Made by a program: the position numbers and the translations under genes. From NCBI GenBank assembly GCA_020284085.1, contig JACEVL010000160.1, positions 1,494,001 through 1,558,000 of the forward strand: a stretch of DNA of 64,000 nucleotides, given 5' to 3'. Below are positions 33,925-46,493 of the stretch, piece by piece. The first letter of the stretch is position 1. Each line of letters begins with the position of its first letter. The notes beneath the pieces are model-generated. The model did not search any database. It was not told where the DNA came from and saw nothing but the letters and a program-made list of their open reading frames with translations. This DNA is from Aporrectodea caliginosa (taxonomy: Eukaryota; Annelida; Clitellata; Crassiclitellata; Lumbricidae).

Positions 33925-34345
33925 ATTTACAGATTTATAAAGCGCCTCTCACAGTACAACCTAATCAGAGGCGCTTTATGCGAAGGGCCCCTCAAAAGTA
34001 AAGAGAAAAGCAGAAACAGTAGTGCCCCCAGATAAATCACAGACGAGTTATAGTAGGAAGGTCATTCCATAGCAAAGGGCCAACAGAGGCATAGGCACGA
34101 TGCTGTGCTGTGGCAGTCCGAGACCGAGGAACTAGGTCATGATGGTCTAAAGAGCGGAGAGGATGTCCAGAGGTATATATCTGAGATAGGCCGTCTGATA
34201 AGATCACAGAGGTAGTGTGGAGCTTGACCCAAAAACATTTTACACGTAAGAAAGAGAATTGTAAACTGAATCCGAGCAGTTAAAGGAAGCCAATGAAGGT
34301 CTTCAGTCATGTATGTAATGTTATGAAGAAAACTGTATAGCACCA
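33925..34345 (-). mobile_element. LINE 3' end
   Basis: Minus strand: DLHWLPLTARIQFTILFLT, then GQAPHYLCDLIRRPISD and the tail 'gcgcctctga...gcgctttataaat'. This is the classic C-terminal end of a CR1-type reverse transcriptase. Confidence 0.8.
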
Positions 34346-35037
34346 TAAGTGGAAAACATAATTCTATCTACATACGTGTATAAAATAATAATGATTACTT
34401 GTTAATGATATAAAGTAATACAAGTACTTGTTAATGATATAAAGTAATACAAGTTCTTGTACGACGACAATTCTTACAGCACCATAACTAAAGAAAACTA
34501 CTAATGTTCTATAAAGTTAGTTGTCCACTTTATATGCACATGGTGGCTAGCCCAGACTCCTATCAGAAGTTATGTCTGACAAAAGCACATACTATAGTGC
34601 TCATACGTGCAGCACAGTAGTTGATTAGCTAGCATGCTGGAGCCGCAATCCAAAAGTTTTGGGTTTGAAACTCTTGAGGAGACTCCTTATAATAACAACC
34701 ATGGACAAGTTTGTGCACAGATTCAGATTTACTCACTTATAAACAACAAATAAAAGCAATAAATAAATTATAAAAAACAATAAATAAGGTAAATAAATAT
34801 TTAAAGTAAATAAATAGTTAATAAATAAATTAACATTACCAAATAAACAACAAATATATAAACAAACAAAATTATAAACTCTGTACAAAACTCCTCTTGA
34901 CCTTGGACTCTGATCCTTTGACCTTGTAATGGTTTCTATTCAGTTCGAAACATGCAAACAAGTGTGGATCGGCAACCTTCACCTCTGTTTGTACCTTTCC
35001 TGCTGTGCCTCACCATAAGGCAGCTGTTAGTCTATAC

Positions 35038-35418
35038 CAGAGGTGTCAAACCTTTTTGACTGGCGGGCCAGTGGCAATATTCTCCAGCAAGTGGCAGGCC
35101 ATGGTGACGAAGGCGCCTGAGCAAAATGAAGGTAGGGATCTGGGAGAGAGCTCGGTGAACCCGTCCCCAGAAAATGTTTGCAAACCTAAATCCTAAATGG
35201 TGCATTTTTAAGCATACAAACAGTCAAATTAGGTTCAAATATCTTAATCTTGAACTTCATTATCAGTCATGAACATTACATGAAACTCATTAAACCTTAA
35301 AATTACAAATTTGAACCTTTATTCTCAAATTGTGCAGACTTTAGGCAAGGATCCGTGGGTCAGAAATTCATCATCGGTGGGCCAGAAATGGACACGGGCC
35401 AGCTCTTTGACACCTCTG
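35038..35418. mobile_element. hAT-like MITE
   Basis: Thirteen-base perfect TIRs 'cagaggtgtcaaa'. 'gcgggccag' and 'ggtgggccag' near each end continue the inverted similarity. I did not find a clear 8-bp target duplication. Confidence 0.7.
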
Positions 35419-35514
35419 GTCACATTGTTATCTGTTGTTATATGAAGATATTCCTACCAACCAGGAAGAGCTCAAGACCACACAAAATCTATTCAATGCC
35501 GTACATGGGGAAAG

Positions 35515-35941
35515 TTGGAAACCATATACATGCATACTGGTATGGTAAATATGTGTGCATGTATGTATATAAGTATGTGTGTGGTACATTGGGCATCTGC
35601 ATGCGTATGTGTATATGTACGATTGTACGTCGTATGTACAAATTGTACATGGTGTAGTATATGTGTGTATATGTGTGTGTATTTATGCCTATGTGTGCAT
35701 GTACATGTGTATGTGAGTATGTGTGTGTGTACATATGCAGGTAAATGGTGTGTATCTATGTGCATGCACGTATGTACAAGGTGTGTATTTACACAATGCA
35801 TATGTATGTGTATGTCTGTATGTATGTATATAATATAATGTGCATGTTTAACCATAACCATAAACATAATAATAAAGATATTAATATATGTATGTTTGCA
35901 TATACGTATTTATCATTATCATTAATAAACAACTTTGCACA

Positions 35942-36033
<92 letters not shown>
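35515..36033. repeat. (GTAT)/(GTGT) tract followed by pure (CA)n
   Basis: Degenerate tgtatg/tgtgtg sequence to about 35840, then (CA)n at 35941-36033. Confidence 0.9.
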
Positions 36034-36038
<5 letters not shown>

Positions 36039-36181
36039 AGGGCCTAACGAACACAGTTCCATCCAGAGCTAGCAGCCAACACCAAGTTCATAGATCCTGG
36101 TCTATGTTTAGCATTGAGGACAACGCTTAACAACGACAACCAGCGACTGAAACTGAAACCAGAAACCATGTACATGCTTAC

Positions 36182-36326
36182 TTGTGTAGTTGGGAGGATG
36201 TTCCGAAATGGTGGTCAACAGCGCCCCCGTTTCATCTAAACCTGAAACGCTGGTCTCTGGTTCATTCGAGGATGAATTAGACTCCTCGTTGGCGCATACA
36301 AACACATTCCATGAGATCCACCAGAC
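36182..36326 (-). CDS. RPTP N-terminal exon (end of signal peptide, Ser-rich start of ectodomain)
   Basis: The exon begins after a pyrimidine-rich acceptor (TTTTGCCAG) and ends at a GTAAGC donor. It is 145 bp, phase 0 in and phase 1 out, so its exit phase matches the entry phase of the next exon. It encodes 48 residues, starting with a hydrophobic stretch (VWWISWNVFVCA) that could be the second half of a signal peptide with cleavage after VCA, followed by a Ser/Asn/Glu/Thr-rich segment. The frame stays open a little way upstream of the acceptor, but there is no ATG before an in-frame stop, so a start exon must lie further upstream; I could not find it. The exon could instead belong to an alternative promoter or be spurious. 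Confidence 0.5.
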
Positions 36327-36371
36327 CTGGCAAAACAAGAAACAGAATAGAAGTAGAAGCACTAAGTTTCC

Positions 36372-36488
36372 ACTTATCCTGATAATCCCACCACCCCACA
36401 ACCACCACCACTGCCGTCGTCGCCACCATGACCACCCACACCACCACTACCACCATTACCATGATGACAAGTACTACCACCACCAACA
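36372..36488. repeat. (CCA)n-rich tract
   Basis: Imperfect cca/cac repeats just upstream of the N-terminal exon. Confidence 0.75.
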
Positions 36489-36660
36489 GCTCATCAGATG
36501 AAAGTCAAGTCCAACCACAGCACTGCCATTGGTTTACAACATTTGCCTAAAGAATTCACAAAAACTCTGAGGCAAAATAAACTATGTTTACCAAACTTAC
36601 CTATCTGCTTTACCTAGTTTTACCTTATCAGATCTAAAACTTCGTCCTACATTATTATAT

Positions 36661-36661
36661 T

Positions 36662-36720
<59 letters not shown>
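36661..36720. repeat. (GT)n microsatellite
   Basis: gt/gcgt repeats of about 60 bp. Confidence 0.9.
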
Positions 36721-36725
<5 letters not shown>

Positions 36726-37289
36726 CAATTAAAGCGCTTATTGATTACCATAGAATGTAAAAATAAACATGATATCAATGTAACAACACAATCATAGTAG
36801 ATACACTGAGCAAATTAAATCCTAATAACAGTTTAAATTGGGTAATGTTTAATGGATACCAAAAGGGGAAGCCCAAAAGGGACCATAGTCCCACTGGTTA
36901 GGGCCACCTACAAGGTCCTACATGACATAGAGCAGATCATGACAGCATTTTGAGAAAACTGTTGTAGTGAACATGTTAACGTTGAAGATATGGTATTTAA
37001 TAAGTCCATATCAATAATGGTGTTTTTTTAGTTAAACCTTAACTAATTACAATTAGATGCATCAATAACTTAATGGTAGTAACAAGTTAAATCAGATGTC
37101 TTGATACTGTTTCATAATAAAAAGTTTCAGCTCCTTTTTAAATTGGGGATGGTTTGGCATTTCACAAAGAGCCTGTGGAAGCCTAATTCCATATAACATG
37201 TGCATGTGTATATGTGTGTGTGCGTGTTTCAATACAATTAATAATTATATTCACCTTTCAGTTCAAAACCCTTTCCCTTATGCGCAACT

Positions 37290-37615
37290 GTCTCGTTGGG
37301 GTGGACCCGACCGGCCTGTGGTTTTCTGCACTCTAGCTTTCTCTTTACCCGCGAGGGCCTCCTTGTGATCTTCCACTCCTGGCCTTATGGTTGCCCCACA
37401 TATGCGCTCTGCTACGGTCCAATCAGGGAGCTTTGCCTATGTTGGCCCCTCAGCTTGAACTGTCTTCCCCGTCCATACCTCTAGAATTACTAGTCCTCTG
37501 CTGACCTCCCCAGTTCCGGAATCGCCTTTAGACTTTCCTGTCCGCTGGCCCTGACGCCGGTTGAGAGTGCTGCTGATTTTGAGCGGTGCTATATAAATGT
37601 CCAATTACATAACAT
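37290..37615 (+). mobile_element. LINE 3' end
   Basis: Ends with 'gagcggtgctatataaatg' and an 'acattacat' tail, as in the other LINE copies. The coding remnant is highly decayed. Confidence 0.6.
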
Positions 37616-38179
37616 TACATTTCATATATTATATCTGCCTTTCATATTTCCTGTGTGTAGGCATAATGTCGTTTGGCATCCAACAGTACTATTCAGAGCA
37701 AACATTGAATTAGACTTATTAGAGCATCAGATGCTTAACCCCATTGTCTTTTCGGAAGTGATATGATATGCGAAGGCAGTTTCTGGTCCTGAAACTCTAT
37801 CTAGAATCAACTATAGCCTATTATCATAGATCATCCCACATGCCCTTCAAGATATGCAGAAAAGTCCTGGTTCATACAAGTAACTGCTATCATTATTAAT
37901 AAGCCGTTGATAATCCAATCCCTTTAATAGGAGTCAAAGGTTCAGATATTGTCCTGTTGTAGTTAATCCCGAATAGAATTATTAGCTCACAACATCTAAA
38001 GATATTTAAGGAAGAAAGTTGTAAATGCAAAGATCTGTTTCCCTTTTTACCTTGGCATCCATTGTCCATGCATTTGTCTGTTCCAGAATTGATTATTGCA
38101 ATTCCCTACTTATTGGTCTTCCAAAGGTCCGTCTATCCCCTATTCAATCTATTCTCAATATATATATCTTCGTTTATTG
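37616..38179. other. No features seen
   Basis: No coding signal on either strand. A possible RT remnant may begin near 38075 ('ttgattattgcaattccctac'). Confidence 0.35.
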
Positions 38180-38690
38180 ATTATTCGGGATGTCACACCG
38201 CATCCAGGTACAAGTTAAATTAGAAGTTAGATGCTGCTGCTTGATTGATTGCTCACCTTCCTAAATACTCCCATGTATCATTGGTCAAGATAAACCAACT
38301 GCACTGGCTTCCTCTCTCTGACAGCATTCAGTTTAAAGTCCTTGCTTTGGTCCTCAAATCAAAACTGGGTCTTGCTTCAAAATACCTCAGGGATCTCATT
38401 CGTCCTCCTCTTTCTACATCTTCTCATCGGCCTCTCGATCTCTGGACCAGTCAGACTTCTTTGCTCACGATCTAGGGCCATGATAGCTCAAACTCGATCC
38501 GTTGCCATCATTGAGCCCTCTTTATGGAATGCCCTTCCCTTCACTTTGCGTAAGACTCTCCTTTCTGGATTGTCTTCATCTCTCTCCTTAAAACCTATTT
38601 CTTGTCTCGGGGTTTTCGCACTTAAAGCGCTACTGAATGTAGTTGTGAGCGGCGCTATATAAATTACTAATTACATTACATTACATAAAT
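38180..38690 (+). mobile_element. CR1/L2-like LINE 3' end
   Basis: The plus strand encodes INQLHWLPLSDSIQFKVL, then YLRDLIRPPLSTSSHRPL, a frameshift, and AQTRSVAIIEPSLWNALPF. The end is 'ggcgctatataaattac' plus (ATTACAT). It is the same family as 15775-16078. Confidence 0.82.
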
Positions 38691-39082
38691 CCCCAAAACT
38701 GCTTTAATGTGTTTCTTGAATGTAACATAGCTGGAAATTTAACACATTTTATGAGCCTCTTAAAACATTTGCCTGACAAACTAAGCCTAATTTAACCAGG
38801 CATTTATATAGTGCCTGTGTGACCCTCTTCACATGTACTCTCTATGTTACACTGACTGGATACATTTATGACAATCATAATATAACAAGTCCTTCCAAAA
38901 TTTCTTACTATCATCAATTGATGCATAACCATGTCAATGTTTCATGTCTGTATTTTTCTTTTGCTGATTTGTTGGGATTCAATAAACGAAGAATGAATGA
39001 ATAATCTATGGACAATAATGCTGTAGAAATTGAATACTATAATTATATACTAATACTAGTATTACCATTACGTGTAGGCACC

Positions 39083-39092
39083 AACTACAACA

Positions 39093-39150
<58 letters not shown>

Positions 39151-39292
39151 TACTACTACTACTGCTACTACTACTACTACTACTACCACTACTACTACTA
39201 CTACTACTACTCACTACTACTACTACTACCACCACCACCACCACCACCACCACCACCACCACCACTATTACTACTACTACTACTACTACTAC
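39083..39292. repeat. (CTA)n-(CCA)n compound microsatellite
   Basis: About 210 bp of cta/act repeats with an internal (ACC)n block. Confidence 0.95.
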
Positions 39293-39464
39293 TGATATAA
39301 ATAACAATAAAATTAAAAAAATAATAAGACATTTTTTATTCTCTATGCATTATTTCTACCTTGGGTAGAGGAACAGCAAGTAAATAAATAAACAAATGGA
39401 TTCATCCTCTCTTTGCCTCTTCTCCACAAATGCTTGAAGACCAGTTTGTTTATCATGGTTTCAT

Positions 39465-39540
39465 TTTGTTAGGTTGGAAGCGCCTCTGATGAGTCTATCT
39501 TGAAGTGGCGCTATATAAATTTACAATTACCATTACTGTA
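39465..39540 (+). mobile_element. LINE tail fragment
   Basis: 'ggaagcgcctctgatgag' followed by 'ggcgctatataaattta' is the shared LINE 3' tail only. Confidence 0.6.
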
Positions 39541-39795
39541 GCTGAAACTGAAAATGACAATTCAAAGTTGCACAGACAAAGCAGCATTGCCTGTGGCGGT
39601 TCAAACGAGTTCTAGGAGGCACAAGTCAACTTCTCTATGACAGCAATTGTCACACTATAACGTGTCAAATGCCAACAGCATTAAAGCCAGACAATTACTA
39701 ATTAAATCTGCCATTCAAAGGAAATCATGTAATGAAATCATCAATCACTATGAAGTGAACATAGAGCAGTGAATACAGTGAAGGAAGGACATAGC

Positions 39796-40042
39796 AGCCA
39801 ACTGGCTAGACTGCTCGCCTTGCAAGGATTGATGCTCAGTCGTTAGATAGTTCAGCTTAATAAATGCATAATAATAATAACATTAATAAAAAATAAAAAT
39901 CATACATAATGATATAATATATAGGCATGGTTGATTGGTTAGACCGCCTGCTTACAAGGATTGATGCTCAGTCATTAGGTAGTGGTTTGGTGCTTAGTAA
40001 ATGCATAATAATAATAATAATAATATAATAATAATAATAATC
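39796..40042 (+). mobile_element. Two short copies of SINE family 1
   Basis: Copies at 39796-39893 and 39924-40042 each have a truncated tRNA-like head ('ggctagactgctcgc', 'ggttagaccgcctgc') joined directly to 'aaggattgatgctcagtc' and 'taaatgcataataata'. The B-box segment is deleted relative to 4838-5012. Confidence 0.65.
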
Positions 40043-40153
40043 AGTGTTGCATTAGCAGATGTACAAGAGACAAGGATTGATGCTATCCTATCTGCTATCC
40101 TGGCTCTGACACGATCCAAAGTTTCAATGCGTACATTGCGTAGGCATTCCTCG

Positions 40154-40613
40154 GGGGCCGTCCATAAATGACGTCACGCACCTAGGGGGAGGGGGTCAGA
40201 AATTTGTGACGATGTGTGACATGGGGGTGGGGGGTCTGAGAAGTGTGACGTCACACCAGGTCTATATTATAAAATTTAACAATTAACAACAATTTTATTT
40301 TATTAATAACAGCACTAATTTTGAGGATTAAATTTTAATTATTTTTTAATTATTTTAATGTATACGGGCACCATTATTAATAATTTTCTAATTATTTCAA
40401 TATTTGGTCACCGTTAGATTTTAAAATATTCATGCTTTCCCTATTTGTTCCATGAAGGAGCATTTTGCTTCGCCATGGAAATTTGGTTTTAGGGGGTCAG
40501 AGCTTTGTGACGTCATTTTCAGAGGGGGTGTTACTTTTTGTGACGAAGTGTGACGAGGGGGAGGGGGGTTAAAAATCGGCCAAAATTGCGTGACGTCATT
40601 TATGGACGGCCCC
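40154..40613. mobile_element. MITE with 27-bp perfect TIRs
   Basis: TIRs start 'ggggccgtccataaatg' and match perfectly for 27 bases. 'tcg' is present on both sides, suggesting a 3-bp target duplication. The 460-bp body has subterminal 'gtgacgtca' and 'gagggggt' repeats and no coding frame. Confidence 0.82.
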
Positions 40614-41168
40614 TCGGAACTTTGCCATGCAGGATTTCTGAACTTTGCCACACAAGATTTCGAAGAATCGTGGCCGATCCAGATGTTTTTTCCATTCTTC
40701 TTAATTAACATTTAAGTTTCTGAGGGAGCCAAAAAAAAATACTAATAATAATAATAACAATAACAATAACACCCTTTCCATCTGCGGATACAGTTTTGCT
40801 CACCTGAGAGATTATAAATACCTCAGGTAAGAAAAAAAAAATAATGAATGCCAACAGAACAATGAAACAGTAAAACAAACTGTCTAAGCAGAGTCAAAAG
40901 TAACTACAGAAATGGATACAAAGTACCCCTAAAAGCCGGGTTTAATATAGCAAACACAAAAAAGAAAATAGGCCTAACTAAATTATTAGGGCAATTTACT
41001 ATGGATCTATGCATCTGATAAACTGCAGTAATTACGAACGATACAATTAGTAGAATTGCCACATAAATTATGCGTTATCATGTCACTTTACATGTTAATT
41101 GTGGTCACTGCCAAAACTTTCTCCAAGGACATGGGCTCTTGGAATATTACATTTAGACTCATATTGTA

Positions 41169-41400
41169 TTGTATTGTATTTGAACACTTGTTATAGCGCC
41201 CCTACCAGATTTCCCATTCAGAGGCGCTCCCGACTACTGCGCAAACGCTGAATCGGAGTTTCACGCCGAAGCGCATGAACAATTGCGAGTGAAGGACTTG
41301 CCCAGGGTCCCTACGCGGCGACTTTGAGGTGGATTCGAACCCGCAACCCTCCAGCTGCAAGGCACCGAACATACCTCTAAACCACCGCACCCCAGTTGTA
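41169..41400 (-). mobile_element. tRNA-derived SINE, family 2, sharing the LINE tail
   Basis: On the minus strand the head has A-box-like 'tggtttagaggt' and B-box 'gggttcgaatcc'. The body is followed by 'gagcgcctctgaatggg' and 'ggcgctataacaag' and an (ATACA)n tail. The 3' part matches the LINE tails in this window, which implies it is mobilised by that LINE. Confidence 0.78.
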
Positions 41401-41579
41401 TTGTGATGTGTTGTATTGTGTGTTGTATTGTACTCCACGTTTATAATGCGACCGAGCCACCCGCAGTAAAGATCCGAGAAATTAATCTCTGATAAACCGA
41501 CCCGACCGGGAAGCGAACCCGGGGCGCCGGCGTGACGAGCAGGCTACCAACTCACTCGGCCACTCAGGATCCTCATATA

Positions 41580-41705
41580 GCCTAATACTTTGAAATAAAG
41601 ACATTAATGTCATATCTAGTACTTTTAAATATACAGTTATGTCATATAGTACTTTTGAATAAAGACAGCATGTCATATCTAGTACTTTTAAATAGACAGT
41701 CATGT
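41580..41705. repeat. Short tandem repeat, about 50-bp unit
   Basis: The block 'gtcatatctagtactttta' with 'aatatacagttat' or 'aatagacagtcat' recurs about three times. Confidence 0.6.
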
Positions 41706-41709
41706 TTGT

Positions 41710-44700
41710 AATATATAACTATAAATTAGTAATATTAAAACTGGTTCCATTTTGGTTAGTTGCTACTTATGTATGGGTTCTCTGTGTCCCAGCTGTACTT
41801 CCACAACATTCAGACATTTATATAGCACCTTTACACTTTCACATGACCTCTGTTAGTAAAATTGATCATGACAAGATATGAAGCTGCTGCTGCTAGTGAT
41901 GATAATGATGCTGAGAGGGTGGAAGAGCAGCCCACATCTGTGGTGCCGCTATTGAGAAGTGCTGAGAACCTTGGGATTGGTCGCACGACAGATCTGATCG
42001 GTTTCTTGTTTATCCTTGTCCACTTTGGACCCCCTTTTGATTAGATCCATCATATGCATCTAATACGACCAAGCCAATAGGATTCAGTAAATAAAATTGT
42101 CTATAGAGGATATATAAATACTTGAAAGGGGTAATTCTGAGAGCCTGGGTTTCACTAAAAACTTTTTCATAAAAAAAAGAAGCCAGAAGAGGTTAAAAAA
42201 TGGCTTTGAGGCCCAATAACTGCTTGGATGTTTAGTCAGCACTTCTGAATCGTAGATTATACTTTCTCGGGCAAATTTGACATATAATATGCTCTGATAA
42301 AATACTAGAATTTATTAAGCTCACAAGAAGTGGTAAAACCAAATGATAAAATAACAACAAAATTAATTTAACCGAGGAACTACATTTGCCATGTCAGAAA
42401 AGTGTCAGAGTCAAAGCGATGCCACCAACCACCGGGCCTCCTCCCATAGTGAATCGAACCCTCCTTCCACACAATCTGACTGCTCAGATTTCAGGTTTTC
42501 CTTGCTCGAGCCAGGCCACCTGGCAAACTTAGGGTTTTAGATCGTGCTGAATAGTACTAACCAAGAGTGAGTCACTGGGATACCTAATTTGGGTCCGAGT
42601 TTTATTTGCCAACTAAAATCAAATGTTTCAAACAAATCGGCCTACTCAAAACCACTGAAAGGAAAATGAGTTAATTGTTTTCAGAATTTTTTAAAGAGCC
42701 AGGTTCAATACGCCCAACCACTTTCCAACTTTTAAAATGAAATCACCAACCTAGGTTTTGAGTTTGCTGGTTTCAAATGAGGTGGTAGTACTTTCAATTA
42801 AGAAAAATCAGAGTTACCAAATCCTGATCAAATGGGAGCGATGTATATCAAATAATTATCAATTTCACAGATGTGCATCCTTTGCAAATAATCACCACCA
42901 ATGGCATTAGTTTGTAATTGCCAATTCATATTACAGAAAACTGGTGCCATTGCTGGATAATCAATTCAGCTGAGATATCATTTGTGTTCTGAGTAGTACT
43001 GAAATCACTTCAATCCATTTGACACTCATCAGCCCACCGGCCTCAATTCGTACAGCTGTTGTCAAATATTTTTGAGTAGAGATACCGGTCTGGATGGCAT
43101 CCCATTCAACTCGCTACGCCAACCCATCAAGACTAAAATTTTCGCCACTTTCCACTGGGCAGCAACTGACCAGCCAGGTACAGTCGGCTTAAGTCGCTTA
43201 AACTGGGTGACTCAACTGTTCCGGCCTCGGTCGATGCTTTCCACACGCGTGTAAACTTAAAAGGGCGTTGATTTCAAAAGTTTTCACCATGTCTCCTCAC
43301 TAAGCCGTATTATGAAACAGTGATTGTCAAAGTCCCGTCCCTACAAATGTTTCAGTTTGTTATATTTCATGAGAATTGGGGAGTTAATAATGCCCGTAAT
43401 CATATTAGAGGATCCATCTCCTGGCCAAAATGCTTAAGTTTCCAGTCACCAGGAATTACTGTAGCTTACCGCTTCTTACTGGTATCAAAGTTCAACAAGT
43501 TCAAATACCAGCGGGTTTCAAGAACTCTTTGGCTCGAGCCGTAACCAATACATGTATCCAAATATGAACATATAGCTTCCCCATGCTTAAATCTTGCACT
43601 AAGCTTCCTGTTTATTAAAGAAATTCAATTCTCCCTGGAGCTCCATGGTTTGCAAGAACTGCGCCAAAACTCTGGCCCAACCCCATAATCTAATTGAAAA
43701 TCAGTTTCTTCATTCCTAAGACTTATCACATTATTCAATGGGATAAATATAATTTCATTTTTGTCACCAGGGTCATACACCCTGAAAATCCGAGAACTTG
43801 TTTCTCAAAGAAGTGAAATTAGAACAGGAGGCTTTTCAGTTGCTGGGCCTAGTTTTTTGAGAACTCCTCCATCCTGTGTCTCTGAAATCTCACTAAAGTA
43901 GTTTGTGTCAAATTTCGTTTTCTCCTTTCAGCTTCCACCTCCTTTCAAAATTAACTTATCCTGCCATGAGCTGCCTCTCTCATCTCTTAATAAGACCAAG
44001 CCAGCCACAAGGATGTTGACCTGAATTACAGCCATGATATTTTGAATCACAGTACTAAGCAGAAGACAGGATTTTGGCCTACAATTTTAAACAAAACAAC
44101 ACAATGTTATTTAAAAATTCAGATTTCCAATCTTCAGAAATCACACTCATATTATCATCACAATCAAAATAATCTTCATTAATGCATTCATCATTACTGT
44201 CACCAAGGTCCAAATGTGAACTTAATATTTAATATTCCAGCATCAGAGTTTGAATTTTTAATTAATGAAGAATCTAAATTTTTGTGACATCGAGAAACAT
44301 GAAATGTAAATGATGATTTCTTTGCAAATAATTTTACAACACTTCTCAAATGGGAAGTCAAGAGCCGTTTTATGATAGAATATAGGACTTCAAGTGTGCA
44401 AGATGAAAACAACAGTTAAATTGTTAGAAATAAATGAGCACGTGGCAACATTACATACGAAACTTGTACCGTAATGCTCTACAATCTTGCGAAATTTTAC
44501 CTTCTGATTTCTTAAAACATGCATTCGTAAAGCATTGTGCGTTAATAAACACACTAACAATGAGCAAACCAGGAAAAGAAATATTACTTCCAGAATTAGT
44601 GTACCGAATACTATGACTCAATACCTGCCACCCATGAAGACCGTTCAGAACCACTTGAGAACCGAGCTGGGTGAGGTCGAAATTCCAGAAATTCCAGCAG

Positions 44701-45260
44701 ATCAATCAAACACCAAGATAGAAATTAAAATTAAGCTGAGAACAAAGGGTCGACAGCTGTAATGAAATTTTTGCAATTTAATTCAGTTTTTACCCACATT
44801 TTCAGTTGGTTTGAAATGGATACTCACGCGCCATAATCAGGGAGGCTCAAGGAACTAGAACCATCCCTAGAGAGTCAAATACTCTCGAAGCCTTCCAACG
44901 CGTTGCCAGCTAAACTTTTATAGCGCATAATTTTATCTTAATATAAATTGCACGACTAACACGCAGCAAGTGTTTATTTATTTAATAATTCATTGAAGGT
45001 TACCATAATGAAGAGTACAGGTCAGTCCGAAAAATCAGTCCATAGAAATTAATGTGAACTATAATTTCATTATATTTATATTATTTCATCTTAAAAATTG
45101 TCTATGAAAGTTTAAATTATGACAAACATTTACACGCATTGTAACGAGTACAGTCTGTAAGCATTAGCCGACATGGGCTGATATCTCCCATAACGCGAAT
45201 TTCGTCTTCAAGTTCATTAACCATTTCTAAGCTTAAGCAGAATTTAGCTTAATAAAAATT
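41710..45260. other. About 3.5 kb without recognised features
   Basis: Read on both strands. Only short open frames without recognisable motifs or splice borders; no TIR pairs or SINE heads were noticed. Confidence 0.4.
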
Positions 45261-45261
45261 T

Positions 45262-45545
45262 TGGTTTTTGCTAGATTAGTATTTTTAATAAATTTTAAAT
45301 CTCTCTATTTCGGTCTCCCATTGTATTTTTTTAACACATCTGTCAGGCAGCGCCGAGCCTTCTCGATTGTTGGGCCCTCAATCTGGAATGGATTCCCACT
45401 TAGGCTGCGCTTGATGCCTCGCAGCAATATGCCTGCTTTCTGCCGTTTGCTCAAGTCTTCTTTGTTTAGCCGTTACTAGGCTGGGAGCGCCTCTGAGTAG
45501 GTTCTTCGAAGGGGCGCTATATAAATTCTCGGAATTAATGAATTG
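45262..45545 (+). mobile_element. LINE 3' end
   Basis: The plus strand encodes QRRAFSIVGPSIWNGFPLRL and further RT-tail text, then 'gggagcgcctctgagtagg' and 'gggcgctatataaattc'. Confidence 0.78.
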
Positions 45546-46493
45546 ATGAAAGTATAAACTATACATATGTAAGTAGAACTTTGTGCTCGCGTACCCTGTC
45601 TACGTACACTGATCGTCTTGAAGGAGACAACTGTCATTAGGCCTATCCCGTAATTACTAAATGCAGCAATAATACTTCGGAAACTGTTATTTTTGTTACA
45701 ACGCATCCCGAATGAATATTAGGCCTATTAGCGCAATAAATAATTCAAATATCTCAGTTTATATTTACACTAATTTCATTGTCTTAACAGGCGATAGGCG
45801 TATGCCAGGTTTACTATAATATACCAATTTCATAAATGAACTATTTCTAAACTTTTATTCTAATATGACTTCAATTAAATTATTTAGACTTATGGCAAAT
45901 AAAAACTAACATTCAAGAACGTATAAAACAAACATGAAAGTCTATTTTGGTATGAGTAATTGGTGGTCACATTGAAATTTACTAAACTTTACCTTGCGAG
46001 ATCTAATTACTGTCTAATACCGTTTTATTAAGAAACCGCGAAATTTACAGTGAGCCAACCCAAATTTACTGTGAGCCAACCCAAAAACAGCGGAATACTG
46101 TATAAATTTCCAACGGCCGTAGACTGTCGAAGAAAACAGTATTCCACAGTTTTTTTAACGGTAACATCTTACAGTGTGGGTGGGAAGACAAGGGAGGGAG
46201 TAAGCCCTGCCCTGGGATGCCTTGGTGTGCCGAGGGCCGAGGCATCCATTGAATTACTTGATAACCTGAAATACGACTAGCGGCCTGAAAGTTCAATGCG
46301 CCTGTAGAAAATAGAGACATACATATATACATATACACATATGTATAGTACATACATACATATATAGATAGCCCTCCATGTAGACTTATGCATATTGCTG
46401 TTGACTTAGCTAATGTATATATATAAGTGTACAATTCAGAAAGTTTGGCATACTGATTACTAAATATAATGCACATTACATGCATTAATCGAA

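Larger units (their letters stand above)
29353..36181. other. Large first visible intron
   Basis: The exit phase of 36182-36326 and the entry phase of 28015-29352 agree, so this can be one intron, although further exons cannot be excluded. It holds LINE ends at 31.1 and 33.9 kb, a hAT-like element at 35.0 kb, and GT/CA-rich tracts from 35.5 to 36.03 kb. Confidence 0.45.
2045..36326 (-). other. Gene span: receptor-type protein tyrosine phosphatase, R3-like, single catalytic domain
   Basis: This entry spans all exons that I assign to one minus-strand gene. The predicted protein is a type I membrane protein: N-terminal Ser/Thr-rich repeats, about seven FN3 domains, one membrane helix, and one cytoplasmic PTP domain that would remove phosphate from phosphotyrosine in target proteins. 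The evidence is the order of recognisable domains, AG/GT borders on nearly every exon, and mostly matching phases (phase 1 between extracellular modules). A single PTP domain, an FN3-only ectodomain and a C-terminal tail with Y-x-N motifs match the R3 subtype. The start exon was not found. A +1 frameshift (about 8753), a missing catalytic-domain exon and one phase mismatch leave open whether this is a working gene, a pseudogene or an assembly with errors. The family call is strong; the ortholog is not determined. Confidence 0.85.

Noticed and set aside
36277..36486. Val-rich minus-strand frame upstream of the N-terminal exon
   Set aside because: It is a translation of the (CCA)n-rich tract in a frame different from the exon.
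41340..41400. Possible tRNA gene on the minus strand
   Set aside because: Same reason: it is the head of a SINE with a LINE-type tail.
44200..44762. Open frames on both strands of 60-85 codons
   Set aside because: No recognisable motif, no convincing splice borders, and mutual overlap on opposite strands; treated as chance frames.
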